From Nemophila menziesii (lineage: Eukaryota; Streptophyta; Magnoliopsida; Boraginales; Hydrophyllaceae), in the NCBI GenBank assembly GCA_029959085.1, contig JARWIR010000002.1:46682233-46746232 (forward strand): a stretch of 64,000 nucleotides of DNA, given 5' to 3'. A program made the translations under genes and the position numbers. The stretch's first letter is position 1; each line of letters starts with the position of its first letter. Shown piece after piece: positions 46,243 to 57,116 of this stretch. The notes beneath the pieces were generated by a model. The model was not told where the DNA came from. It did not search any database and worked only from the letters and a program-made list of their open reading frames with translations.

Positions 46243-46555
46243 TCGAGGTAACACGTCTAACTTTGAAAGACGTTAAACAAAAGTGCTATACGGGAGACAC
46301 CCCGTAATTTCGTTTATGTTTTTACATTTTTAGTATTTTTAATTTAATTTTATTTATTTATTTAGCTTAGTTAATTTTAGTTGATATTGCATATTTGAGA
46401 AAGGTATTAGTGTTTGATGATTAGGAATTGGAGAAATCGAGTTAGGGAAGCGAGCAAAAAATTTTCGGACAGAAACTTCGGCAAGTCATATCTTTACGCT
46501 CGGATGTCGAAATCAGGTGATCTTTGAGCCTAAACTGCATAAATTTTCGAGATCT
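46243..46555 (+). other. Region downstream of the gag-tail ORF
   Basis: GAGGTAACACGTCTAACTTT and GACGTTAAACAAAAG match 62,985-63,055 of the second element (complement). No ORF. Confidence 0.6.
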
Positions 46556-46845
46556 AGCTGATGGGGAGGTTTTTGCCACGTGCGGTACACCGGAACTCAG
46601 CCGCGGTGCGCCGCAAGGTAAAAACCCGTGCCACGGGTAGCAGCCACGTGTTGTGTACAGAAACGAAAAAAAATAGCTGATGGGTCCGGTATACCGGACC
46701 CTATACCGTGCCATGCACCGCACAAACACGTGCCACGGGGTCCTACCACGGGTGTTAACCAGTGAGCAAAAATTTTCGAGCATCAGATGTCGCGGTGTAC
46801 CCCGCGGTGCACCCCATGGTCCGCAGGGGTAGTCCGCACGAGCCG
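46555..46845. other. GC-rich island of short palindromes (nested element)
   Basis: About 290 bp, much richer in G and C than its surroundings. It holds CGGTACACCGG, CCGCGGTGCGCCGC, CCCGTGCCACGGG, a perfect 20-bp palindrome GGGTCCGGTATACCGGACCC (46,682-46,701), ACGTGCCACGGGG and CCGCGGTGCACCCC. The second element has the same two motif types at the same place (62,500-62,850). I know of no function. Hairpins in the RNA or protein-binding sites are possible. Confidence 0.75.
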
Positions 46846-49397
46846 CCAGAGAGAGAAAATAAAGGGTTTCAAGGCTATATGAAGATCTAAAGCTTAGTAT
46901 TCCGAATTTATTAAACCTTAAACCTCTTTCTTCTCTCCAAAACTCTCCCAACTCCATTGAAGCTCATAAAAAACCTTCCCCAATCATCAAAACACTACCC
47001 AATCACCATGAAAACACATCCAATTCATTCTCCACATCATTACAAGGATGATTCAACCACCTATATCATCCCAAAACACCTTGAATCCAAGAATCAAAAG
47101 CTTAAATTCAGAAATTCATCCTACAATTTCTTAAATCCAAACCAATCCATGAATAATCCATCTTACCCACATAGAGAATCATCATCCAATCACCTCTCCT
47201 AACCCAATAAAGCTTGTACAACCAATAATCAAGAGTTTCAAATTTCAAGAGTGGTTAAAGCTTTGAGTTGGGGGTCAATTGAGATGATTAAGAGAACATG
47301 AACATTATCTACTGAAAGGGAGATGAAGAAATCAAGGTGTTGGATTTAATTGAGAAGAAGTCAAGTGAGACAAGTCCTAGTTCCAATTCAATGGGTAAAA
47401 CAAGTCAAGAGAAGAGAGGTTAGCTAGCTGTGTTTGATTCAATGAGCAAAAAGATTACAAACTTAGTGAAGAAGACAACACGACCTCTCTAGATCAAAGA
47501 CCTTATACCCAAGAGAAAAAAAGAGAAAGCTTCAATGGCCATGATAGCTTCTCCGAAGTAACAATTAAAGGAACTACCTTTTTCTTATAATATAGTATTT
47601 GAAGAAGAAGTTGAAGGAGAATACATGAAGATTCTTGGAGATTTGGAATGCTTGGGTTGTTTGTGAATTGTATTTTATGAGGAGAAGAAGAAGATGTGGC
47701 ACAGTTGATCTATGAGGAGGTGATACAGATTTTCGATCTCTCCTATGACGTTATATACTGCAATATCCTATTATGATCACGTGTCCTGAACAAAAAGCAA
47801 ATAAGAAGTTGGGTGAAGAAGAGACATTAGAGTTAATCCAAGTATTGTCAAGGCGAGGTAAAAGCCTCGAAGAGTATGTTTTCTTTCCTCCCTACCATTT
47901 CTTTATGTGCAATATGTATGCTAATTTTAAATTTTATTCTTTCTTGAGTCTTTTTCGAGTCGTGGGGACACGGCTCATTTTTTAGTTGGGGGTGGGGATT
48001 CGTTGTCCTCATCTTCCTTTTTGTATTTTTCATAAAATTTAAAATTTTTTGGGTTGAATTAGGCATAGAATATCTTGAATGGACCTATCTGAGCATGATT
48101 TAACTAGGTCAATGATAGTAAGTAGTATGTTTTTGAAAGATGTCATAAGTTTGTTTAGATGCATGTATGAAAACAAGAAATAAAGGATAGAAAAGTTAAT
48201 GAGCAATGCTAAGAAAACACGTTGAAACTTAGGAATAGTTATTTGGTGTGTAGAACGTGAGGTTTAAAATTAGTTGAAAACCCACTTGTCTATAAACTAA
48301 TAATGAAAAAGTAACGAAATCCGGTAGTTAGAAAAATGACTAAGGCAGTTCTTTCATGATTAAAACACTTGAAGCCTTTAGACTTTCTCACCCTTTTATT
48401 TGATTATTGCTGTTATTTATCCATCTTAGCCCCTCTGAGCCTTTCTAAAGCCTTTATTTAAAACACATTATAATCCATACCCTAGTTTGTAGGACTTATC
48501 TATATGACCCGCACTCGAATCGCAAAACCTGAGACACTCGTTTTAGAGCTTGAGTTTGGGGTGGTGGGTTTCATTGTTAGGGAACTTTGGGAATTTGGGA
48601 ATTATCTTTGTGATTTTATTGATGATGAATTGTTATTATTGTAACCCTTTGCCGGGGTAATAGTGAATGAAAAAGAAGCTACGAGCTAATTTTGCCAACA
48701 AGGGCAATAAAAAGAAAGAATATATATATGAGAAAAGATAGTGTGATATCTCAACATCAAAAGAGAATCATAACTATACAAAAGAAAAATTGATGTGGAA
48801 AGAGAATATATATTCGGACCGGCAAAGTGGATTTTATATCATCAAAGGTTTTAATTGGGATTATTGGGGATGCACATTAAAAGCATCAATAAATTGGGTT
48901 GAGTGAGAACATCTTCGAGTGAAAACTCAAGCTCTAGGGCGATTCGTTGATGGCTAGTGAGGAGAGAGCCAAAAGCTCACTTTTCATTATCCAAATATAC
49001 CATACCCGTCCTTAAGCCAAGTTATAACCAAGACCTTAGGATTTTTAACTACTAGATGGAGAAACAATTGAGCTATTAGGTAGTAGGTAAGTGGATCATT
49101 GGATGATGTATTTGGGACCTATGAACAACCTATAGCCATTAACCTGAACTAAGTTATCATCCTCTCTTTCTGGCATTGCGAAATTAATCTTAACTTGAAT
49201 TTATGGATTGTTGATTACATGTATATTAGGCATATTTGTGCATTATTTCTTGAGTATTACTACATGAGATTTTTTGGATTTTTTGCTCTAGGATCATTCA
49301 TTATATTTTTGTTCTTGTTCTCCTCCGACTTCTTCTTGTTTATTTTGACTACCCTATTGTTCTTTACTGTTATTGTATCGGGACGATACAACTTTGA
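46846..49397 (+). other. 3' region of the nested Athila-type element
   Basis: It is collinear with the complement of 60,230-62,480 in the second element. Shared landmarks are GAGTCGTGGGGACACG (near 47,955), GAGGAGAGAGCCAAAAGCTC (near 48,960) and TATCGGGACGATACA (near 49,375). The ORF corresponding to 61,682-62,137 is destroyed: after GAGTTGGGGGTCAATTGAG the ATG frame stops within five codons. Small frames at 46,957-47,202, 47,773-47,985 and 49,195-49,452 show no conserved protein. Confidence 0.65.
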
Positions 49398-49398
49398 G

Positions 49399-50650
49399 TA
49401 TCTCAATATCCTTTTCAAAGCTTTCCAATGCTCTTGTCCAGTGTCTGCTTAAAAACGACTAACTAAACCTACTACATAACATATATCTGGTCTCGTACAC
49501 ATTATAACATACATTAGACTACAAATGGCACTAGAATATGGTACTATTAACATTTTTTGTTTCTCTTCTATAGTACTAGGACACATGTCGAGAGTTAAGT
49601 TTATTCCCTTTGCTACATGAGTGTCAATGGCATTGCACGTAGTCATACCAAAGCGCTCAAGCACATTCATGATGTAAGGTTCTTGAGGTAGAGATAATAG
49701 TCTGCTAGACCTATCTCTGTGAATCTTAAGACCAAGAATATAATTTGCTTCTCCCATATATTTCATATCGAATTGAGAAGCTAGCCACTCCTTATTAGCT
49801 TGAATAAACTCTTTATCATTCCCAGCTAATAGGATGTCATCCACATATAGAGATAAAATCATGAAATTTTTCTTGGAACGTTTAATATAAGCACAATGGT
49901 CTTCACTTATCATCTCAAATCCATTTGACGAGATGACCTCATGAAATATCAAATTCCACTGTCTCAAGGCTTGCTTAAGACCATAGATTGGTTTCAACAA
50001 TCTACATACTTTATTCTCTTGATCTTTTGCAACGAAACCCGATGGTTGTTCCATGAAAATTACCTCTTCTAAATCTCCATTTAGAAATGCAGTTTTAACA
50101 TCCATTTGGTGCAACTCTAGATCAAGATGCGCCACAATAGCTAAAATAAGACGTATTGAGGTAAATCTAACAACAGGAGAAAAAGTTTCCTCAAAATCTA
50201 TTCCTTCTCGTTGAGTATAGCCTTTCGCTAGCAAGCAAGCTTTATACATGTCAATGGAATTGTCAGGTTTCCTCTTTATTTTGAGAACCCATTTGTTCCC
50301 AATTGCCTTACATCCTTTCGGGAGTTCAACAGTTCCCATACCTGGTTTTTCTTCATCGACTCCATTTCTTCTTCCATTGCTTTTATCCATTCATTCTTAA
50401 CAAGACATGAAAGTGCTTCATTAACTGTTTGAGGTTCTTCTTCGTCTTGTGTAGTTATCATAAAGACTTCTCCTTCTATTTCAAATTGACGACGAGGAAC
50501 TAAACCTCTAGCACTTCTCTTAAGTTGAGAATCTTGAGAAATAGGATTACTATATGATGCAATGGTTTCTTCTATCTCAAGATTTAGAGGAGTGTCCGTC
50601 TCTATTTCTTGAGTATGTGTTACCTCATAAGGTGTCACATTTGTTTGCAT
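49399..50650 (-). pseudogene. Copia reverse transcriptase domain
   Basis: Minus strand GNKWVLKIKRKPD, YTQREGIDFEETFSPVVRFT, LHQMDVKTAFLNGDLEE with the motif A Asp, and the catalytic SLYVDDILLAGND. Then RLLSLPQEPYIMNVLERFG and CTRPDICYVVGLVSRF follow. The frame stops at 49,449, and a further stretch (TGQEHWKALKRILRY) leads to the Athila insertion point. The part before 50,390 is in a different frame (QFEIEGEVFMITT, EEEMESMKKNQVWEL), so at least one frameshift is present. Confidence 0.92.
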
Positions 50651-50721
50651 ATTATCTTCCTGAATCTCATTTAATTCACTTTAAATTCTGTCAACCTCAC
50701 CTCTACTAGGAAAATCATTCT

Positions 50722-51990
50722 CTAAGAATGTAATATCTCGTGACCTAATTTCAGTAAGACCCCCATCGTTATGTTCACAATTAAACACATATCCTTTAGA
50801 GTGATATGGGTATCTAATAAAGATACACTTCTTGCTTCTTGGACCTGACTTTCATACTTATGAGATAGATCATGAACATAACCTGCTGACCCCCAAGGTC
50901 GCAAGTATGACAGATTAGGTTTCCTACATGTCCATAGTTCATAAGGAGTTGATGGAGTAGTGTTTGTGGGTACTCGTTTAAGTACATAATAGGCGGTAAG
51001 CAATGCATCTCCCCAATAAGATATTGGAAGATTTGCTTGTGCCATCATAGACCTAACCATTTCAAGGAGTGTCCTGTTCCTCCTTTCAGCCACACCATTT
51101 TGTTGTGGTGTTCTAGGAATTGTAAGTTGCCTTACTATTCCTTTTTCATCGCATAGTTCTTTAAACTGATCAGATAGATATTCACGTCATCGATCGGTTG
51201 TTAGGTTTTTCACCTTCCTCTCTAACTGATTTTCCACTTCATTGATAAATGTCATAAAAATTTCAATGCTTCGGATTTTTGAGAAATCAGGTATACATAA
51301 CCAAACCTAGTGAAATCATCTATGAAAGTGATGAAATAACGTTCCCCACGTCTAGTTTGAACACTCATTGGGCCACATATGTCTGAATGAATTACTTGTA
51401 ATGGGTACTCGACCCGTTTAGCCTTTCCAAATGGTTTCTGTTTTGCTTTACCTGCTAGACAATTTTCACAAGTTGGCAAGTTGACTTTAGTTAATGAACC
51501 CAAAAGGTTCGCCTTAGCCAACAAATTCATACGGTCTTGACCAATATGACCTAATCTAGCATGCCATACATTTTCTTCTACATTAAAATTTCTAGAAGAA
51601 GAAGTATTAGTAGAAAAGCAACTACTTATATAATAACTATTAAACGTGTTATCATCATCTAGTACAATTAAACCATGCGAAATAAAACCAGAACCATAAT
51701 ACCTAGCATCATAATAGATATCTACTTGTTTGTTATAAAAATGCAAATTAAAACCTAATATTAGAAGAACAGTGACCGAGACTAAGTTCCATCGAATGTT
51801 AGGTGCGTAAAGTACATCATGCAGGTACAAGGTTTGACCACCTCGCAAGTTCAACTTGCAAGTTCCAACTCCTTTGACTTCAACTTTATTGTTGTCTCCT
51901 ACATATATCCACCTTTGATCTCTCTGGAATCCGACGGTACTCTACATATGCCTCTCGGTCTTTGGCTACATGGTCTGTCGCTCCTTAATC
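50722..51990 (-). pseudogene. Copia protease/integrase region
   Basis: The protease active site reads D-stop-GATDHVAKDRE: the catalytic Asp at 51,988-51,990 is followed by a TAA where Ser is expected. The integrase begins with the HHCC finger (VWHARLGHIGQDRMNLLA, CENCLAGKAKQKPFG) and the core HSDICGPMSV and FIDDFTRFGYVYL. After a frame break, TPQQNGVAERRNRTLLEMVR follows in the catalytic core. A stop replaces a Gly in the D-R-G-G-E block near 51,187. The end (WGDALLTAYYVLKRVPTN, GSAGYVHDL) is at 50,722. Confidence 0.9.
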
Positions 51991-52009
51991 CACAGCCCAC
52001 AAAGGATTA

Positions 52010-52913
52010 GAATCATCTAGCAATACAGTACTGTAACATAAGTAAAATTACAAGAAGTAAATGACATTGCTACCTTTCTGGGCTCGCTGTACTCGCGAGC
52101 CAAGTGACACATTTTCTCACAGTTAAAGTATTTCATCTTACTCTTGTCTTTCTTCTTACGGAAACATTTTCCCTTATTGTTACCACCCTTCTTGTTCTTC
52201 TTGGAAACATACTCATTTCCGTTCTTCTTCCCACTGTTCTTGCGCTTATTGCCAGAAACTTTGTGGGAACTTGATTCAGCAACATAAGCCTGACCCTGAG
52301 GCTTAATTGCATCTAGACGTTAATCTTCCAATGTCACATGACGAGCAGCATCATCAAAGGTTTTTATTTTGTAATTGTGAGTCAAGTTTATCTTCAAATG
52401 CTCCCAGTTATTTGGGAGAGATCGGATCACAGCTTGAAGTTGTTGTTCATCAGTAAGGTTATGACCTCCATTCTTAAGTTCCCTAATCATGTTAGACATC
52501 TCTCGGATATGTTGTTGCATGGTTTGATTAGGCTTCTTCTTGTAAGTGTCAAACTTAATGGTCAATTAACGCAACTTAGTCACAGTCGTACCCCCATACT
52601 TCTCCTTAAGAGCATTCCACATTTCGTGAGCAGTGAGGTATCGTTGACATTCATAGACAAGATCGTCATTCATGGAATCTATCAAGATGTCTCTTGTAGT
52701 GGAATCTTTCTTTTTCCACTTCTCATAAGACTCAATGTCCCTTAAGTTTTGATATGTGTTGTCTTCCTTAGGCTGAGCCATGACGTTGTTAACAGTCTCA
52801 AGAACATCTTGCTCTTCTAGAACATAGTGTATCTTGAGCTTCCAAAGGTTATAGTTCTCACCATTCATCTTTTCTCCTTTGTTGAGATCAACAATGATGG
52901 TTTCCGATGCCAT
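52010..52913 (-). pseudogene. Copia gag
   Basis: An ATG at 52,911-52,913 opens MASETIIVDLNKGEKMNGEN, then YNLWKLKIHYVLEEQDVLE (DUF4219/UBN2-type capsid). A nonsense TAA at 52,566-52,568 interrupts the frame, which resumes at once (FDTYKKKPNQTMQQHIREMS, VIRSLPNNWEHLKINL). A Lys-rich region and a zinc knuckle, YFNCEKMCHLARE, follow near 52,110, with the last Cys replaced. I chose the MASET start over the upstream in-frame ATG because it matches the family. Confidence 0.88.
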
Positions 52914-52964
52914 TTTCTCTATAAAGAAAGCGATCTCCATTAATATCATACATTTATTTAACAA

Positions 52965-53320
52965 CTCTATGCTATTAATGCAAATGGAATGAATAAAAAA
53001 GATAACAAAATAAGTGATAAAGAAAGTTCACTATGTCCCCAATCATGAACCACCATATTTTGTTTGTCTTAATGATTCAACCAATTTCATTAACTGCAAG
53101 ATTAAGTTCTCTAAGAACTCCCACTTACTCTAACATAAATAGAGCAAAATGTATGAAAATTAAACAACTAATAACATAAAAGCAAAGAAACTAGTGGAAT
53201 TCATACATAAATGAAAAACATGTTTGGTAAGCAAATAACCAAATAAAATCAAAGATTAACATTTGAAACGAACTACCAAGTAAACTACCTAACGAAAAAA
53301 CTTTAACTTATATATGATAT
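52965..53320 (-). other. Copia leader, part next to gag
   Basis: No gene is seen between the gag start and the leader ORF. Confidence 0.5.
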
Positions 53321-53929
53321 TCACTCGTATCTCGTTTTCAAAGGAATCAATTTTTCAAAACCCTCTTTTATACAGAGACTTATCGGATCATACTTAGTAG
53401 GCGAATTCATCTCACAAGGACATTTGAAAAAACTTGTAGGCCTTTTAAAATGATCCCACATATGAGATTCAGTGAAGGAATATACTATCCCACCACATGT
53501 TTTTGATCTCCTATCCACATAATTTCCGGGATTCACATTCCTCGATAAATCACAGAGATCTTTTCTCAAGTCTTTCGGCAAAGTCCTGAGAAGGGCATCA
53601 ACCTTGTCATCCTCATTCATGTGATAGACATATTTGATGAAACTTTGTATCATATCGTTTACAATATTCACGTGTTGTATTAAAGAATATGATGATTTCA
53701 TCTTATAATTCTGAAGTGTCATTATTTTGTTTTTCAAATCTTCCCTTTGTCCATCTGACTCGGGTTCTTTTGTGGTGTAGACCAATTTTGCTATAGTATT
53801 CTTTATGTTCTTGTGATCAGTTATGTAGTTCATCAACACGTCGAGTCTGAATGCTCGTAATCCCCGGGATCGTGTAATCACTACTTTTTCTCTATATAGA
53901 AAAATCAAGAACAAAATAAAAATCACCAA
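53321..53929 (-). CDS. ORF of 202 codons in the Copia leader, weakly gag-like
   Basis: The minus-strand ORF has DLKNKIMTLQNYKMKSSYSL, QHVNIVNDMIQSFIKY and DKVDALLRTLPKDLRKDL. This loosely matches the UBN2-type Copia capsid pattern (L..L..YKM...SM..H......MI..L......LL..LP). It lies between the 5' LTR and gag, in a leader of 1.6 kb. The N-terminal ~25 residues look non-coding and the true start is uncertain; MNYITDHKN may be nearer. It could be a decayed second gag, a captured gene piece or chance. Confidence 0.35.
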   Translation of the reverse strand: MVIFILFLIFLYREKVVITRSRGLRAFRLDVLMNYITDHKNIKNTIAKLVYTTKEPESDGQREDLKNKIMTLQNYKMKSSYSLIQHVNIVNDMIQSFIKYVYHMNEDDKVDALLRTLPKDLRKDLCDLSRNVNPGNYVDRRSKTCGGIVYSFTESHMWDHFKRPTSFFKCPCEMNSPTKYDPISLCIKEGFEKLIPLKTRYE

Positions 53930-54540
53930 CTTTTGAAAAAAAATACATCTCCGGAATTGGGTATAAATGAATCATATATTCTTTTTAAATAACAACAAAT
54001 TGTATAGATTAAGTGGTTAAGCTATTAGTCTTTAGTAGTGTTGGTCATGGTATGTTAGTAGACATTCCAAGCAACAAGTTAATGGTTAATGGGCTCTTAT
54101 AACTAGCAATGAATTCTTAATGGTATACAAGTATATGAAAATGGACCCAAAAATAAAAAATAAAAGCTACGGCCGTCCAGCTCTATTCGGCCCAAAAAAA
54201 TAACTAAACTCGGCCAAAAAAAAAAGTTAATTAAATCAGAAATTAATTCGGCCAATAAAAAAAATTATCCAAAATTCGGCCCAAAAAGAAAATAGTTTTT
54301 ATTGTTTATTAAGGTAAAAAAAATCCTTAAAGCCTTGTTTAAAAATTTGGGCTGATTAAACTTAACAAGCCTAGGCCTTATAGGTATTAACCTAATAACA
54401 ATATATAACAAAAATCTCTACTTCTAAAACAAAAAAAATAGTTTCTTTAGACATTTTATTTTTATTTATTATTATTGAACATGAATCGCATGAAACGGAA
54501 GAAATACAGAGAAGCAAAAAAATATTATTCAGGTAAAATT
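53930..54540 (-). other. Copia leader with TTCGGCC motif cluster
   Basis: Between about 54,172 and 54,300 the phrase (T/C)TCGGCC(C/A)AAAAA occurs five times in an A-rich context. The rest shows no gene. Confidence 0.55.
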
Positions 54541-54552
54541 GCTCTGATACCA
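54541..54552 (-). other. Copia primer-binding site, initiator Met tRNA
   Basis: Minus strand TGGTATCAGAGC directly after the 5' LTR, complementary to initiator Met tRNA as in most plant Copia elements. Confidence 0.9.
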
Positions 54553-54553
54553 A

Positions 54554-54970
54554 TTTTTATATATGAATTAAAGAGTAAAGGTTTTAGACAAACCTCTTAC
54601 GCAGCGGATTGATGATTTCTGAATTCTTACTTTCTGATCGTGAATTTAATTACAAGAATTTAATTCTTTGTTTTCACCATCTAAGTGTCTGAGAATATCT
54701 TGTTTAAGTGTATGAGGAGAAAATTTATTTAACGGAGAAGAATTTTTGCAGTTGTGTTTTGTTGTCTTTAGAGAGTATAGAAGCAGACTCGTATTTATAG
54801 AGTGCAGGAAGCGTTGGTTTATTAACTGATTATAAACCACCTTCCCATGATCTCCACCCCATACACTATTTTAGTGGGTAAGTTCTTTCAATTAATCCAG
54901 TTAACTTATCTTGGCACGTTCATGTCAACCCATCATGGGTGACATGGAAATAAAACTATTATTTCTTTCA
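54554..54970 (-). repeat. Copia 5' LTR
   Basis: Collinear with 40,744-41,158 over its whole length. The TATA box (CTATAAATAC, minus strand) is at 54,791-54,800. Confidence 0.92.
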
Positions 54971-56161
54971 GTCCAACATACAACCATCGATTGGGAAAGG
55001 GATTAAGGGACATGGTGAGATAGAAAGTGAACATCGATTGGGAGAGGGATTGGGGGACATGGTGAGAAAGAAAGTTAACTATAAAAGAAAATAATATATT
55101 CATAATCCAAGAAATTACGATTTACGACATGGAAATAAAAGGAAAAGGATAGGAAAGAACTAAAGATAATAATACTAGTTCGATAAAAAGGCACAATTAT
55201 ATATAGTAAAAAAAAGTTTCATTTGTCCACTTTGCGATGGTTTATGGTTTGCATTCTCGTTGATAAATGCTCACACACTTCTTGCTCAATCAGATTTCTT
55301 GGTTCTGTGACATTTTCCTTTTTAGTTTAAACTTTGTTGAGAAGCTGTTACAAGTCTGGCTGAGGATCCGAATAGCAACTCGTTGTAGTTGAGGGCAGTG
55401 ACCTCCATATGTGAACCACCAAGTGTCTGAAACAAACAGTTGAACATTAATTATAAACAAAATCTAAGTAAAGAGCGTTAAAAGCGAACAAAGATATTAT
55501 GCAAAACCTGGAGCAAGACGGGATCAATTTTGTTGAGAACTTCCTTCACGAAAGGATCCTTTAATCATTCGATACTCATCTAACTGTTGAACGATCAAGT
55601 TAACAACTCTTTGGTTCTCAGCCATTCGTGTAACACATTTAAACAAACTGAAAATGACTTCTTCATCACAGAACAAACTGGGAGAGTAGAAGAAACAAGG
55701 ATTTAAATAGTATCCTGCAGAATGAAGAGGGCTATGAAGATCTGCATTCCATATCTCATCGATTGCTTTCCACACTAGTAAGTAGTGAGATGATTTATTT
55801 TGGAAATTGTCTTTAATTTCCTCCTTCACTTGATCAAGTTTATCATATATAAAACCAATGTTAGCCTTAGATTTATCGTTAAAAAATTGTAGAGCTTCCA
55901 CTATTGGCATAGCTGCATTTATGACCATCTTTGCCCCGTTCCAGAACAATCTGTCTGCTACCAAATCAGCTAACCTTTTTCCCTCCATTGTATAAGAGTT
56001 AAAGAATGCTTTTACCCTTTCTTCCTCGTTAACCATAGTGTTAAGAGTTAAAATCATTGTAATCGACCCATGATCCGGAATCGCAGCATCAGAGTAAAGA
56101 ACACCGGCTAGGATTTTTGCCTTATCCAGTGTGATTTTGCACGAGTTAAAGTGAAAGAAAT
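54971..56161 (-). pseudogene. hAT-family DUF659 gene remnant, copy 2
   Basis: Aligns with copy 1 from about 30,860 to 32,070. The minus-strand frame 55,524-56,150 has FNSCKITLDKAKILAGVLYS, TMILTLNTMVNEEERVKAFF, LVADRLFWNGAKMVINAAM and FQNKSSHYLLVWKAIDEIWN, then VQQLDEYRMIKGSF and a stop. Nine residues present in copy 1 (DWNNSTWAD) are missing. The BED finger and the N-terminal half of DUF659 are cut off by a Copia LTR at 56,162, and the first residues of the open frame are LTR-derived. Its other side is cut by the Copia element at 54,970. Confidence 0.8.
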
Positions 56162-56510
56162 TGTTTTGGGTCTGGCCCATATTGTGGGTGCCCATAACGG
56201 GTTAACCCAACCCATTGTGGTAGTTATTACATTAATAACTAGTATATAAATAACTTCATGGAAGTTATTTCAGATTAGAATATATCAGACACATTTTCAG
56301 ATACGTTTCTTTCTCTTCTCTGCCTTATACTAAAGAGAACTAAAACCATTACATTCTCTCAAGATCTCATTAACATAAAATAGAAGATCCAATGGCATTT
56401 AGGTTGTGGAATAACAATCTTCTTCAATATGTAAGTGGATTCAATACCAGAGCATTTCGATTATTAATTTTGCCTAAAAGGTTTGTCTAGAAGCCTTTAA
56501 TTTTATTACA
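56162..56510 (+). repeat. Copia-type LTR, 349 bp, second family
   Basis: Starts TGTTTTGGGTCTGGCCCATA and ends TTTTATTACA. A TATA box TATATAAATA is at 56,243-56,252. It differs from the 54,554 LTR. It interrupts the hAT copy. Confidence 0.82.
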
Positions 56511-56512
56511 AA

Positions 56513-56600
56513 TGGTATCAGAGCAAGGTTGCTCGTATTTGAAATGTTGTTTATGAAGTATATATCTGTATACATATATATGTATAAGATATGTATGTAT
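56513..56600 (+). mobile_element. Primer-binding site and truncated internal start of that Copia element
   Basis: TGGTATCAGAGC (56,513-56,524), the initiator Met tRNA site, then about 75 bp ending in TATATATGTATAAGATATG. The importin-4 flank resumes near 56,600, so the rest of the element was lost. Confidence 0.8.
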
Positions 56601-57116
56601 ATTGAATTTAGATATTGAATTTAGATTTTGGCAAGCCAGCATGTACATAGATAAATATTGTAAAGAAACTAAAAAATAGAGCAAAAGACTGGAAAAATTT
56701 ACACAATAATAGGTGCATTCTCTCACCAAAACGATTGTTATCTTTCTTTCGTTCAAAATTCAAACGTATTAGTACATATTTGAAAAGGAAATACAATGAA
56801 TTTGCGGACACAAAATCAAAAAATAAAGAAAAACAATGTGTGTACACACCTCAAAGGCAAAAACACACAATATTTGAACAATAATAAATGATGTAATATC
56901 GTGAAAATGGAAAAGACAGGGCAAAACTAGAGACTAAGATTGAAGGCAAAAAGAAACGTGAAAGAAATAGATTACGACAATTCTGGAATGATTTAAATAA
57001 ACAAATAGTACCTAGACAAGATCTAAATTATCTCAAGAACTCGGATACTCTGCAAACACAACAAACAAATCTTCGGGAAAAACTTGTTTTTTAGTAATGA
57101 AACATTGTATGAAGTG
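56601..57116 (-). repeat. 3' flank of the importin-4 pseudogene, copy 2
   Basis: Matches 8,817-9,382 collinearly. The phrase TATTGAATTTAGAT is locally duplicated at its left edge. No coding content. Confidence 0.7.

Larger units (their letters stand above)
42828..49397 (+). mobile_element. Nested Athila-type (Gypsy) element lacking its 3' LTR
   Basis: It has a 5' LTR, an Asp-tRNA primer site, one gag-derived ORF, a long 3' region and then, at about 49,397, Copia sequence again. GTAT flanks both junctions (42,823-42,826 and 49,398-49,401), consistent with a target duplication cut into by a deletion. The last bases, CGGGACGATACAACTTTGAG, match the DNA just before the polypurine tract and LTR of the related element at 60,212-60,260. 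The polypurine tract end and whole 3' LTR are therefore gone. Protease, reverse transcriptase, RNase H and the integrase core are absent. Confidence 0.88.
40744..54970 (-). mobile_element. Copia LTR retrotransposon split by a nested Athila-type element
   Basis: LTRs at 40,744-41,158 (3') and 54,554-54,970 (5') are in the same orientation, with about 30-40 differences in 415 positions by eye, so the insertion is old. The flanks GTCAA (40,739-40,743) and GTCCA (54,971-54,975) are a target duplication with one mismatch. The minus-strand order is primer site, gag, protease, integrase, reverse transcriptase, RNase H, as in Copia. The RT/RNase H junction is interrupted by 42,828-49,397. The element sits in a hAT-family copy: GGTAGTCAA at its left flank and the sequence at its right flank join into the hAT sequence seen uninterrupted near 30,852. 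Coding regions carry several stops. Confidence 0.93.

Noticed and set aside
46442..46957. A 171-codon minus-strand ORF over the palindrome island
   Set aside because: It runs antisense to the element, has composition driven by the GC-rich palindromes, and matches no family.
55524..56195. Start MGTHNMGQTQNN as the true N-terminus of the second hAT copy
   Set aside because: Those codons lie in the Copia LTR that interrupts the gene, so the start is an accidental fusion.
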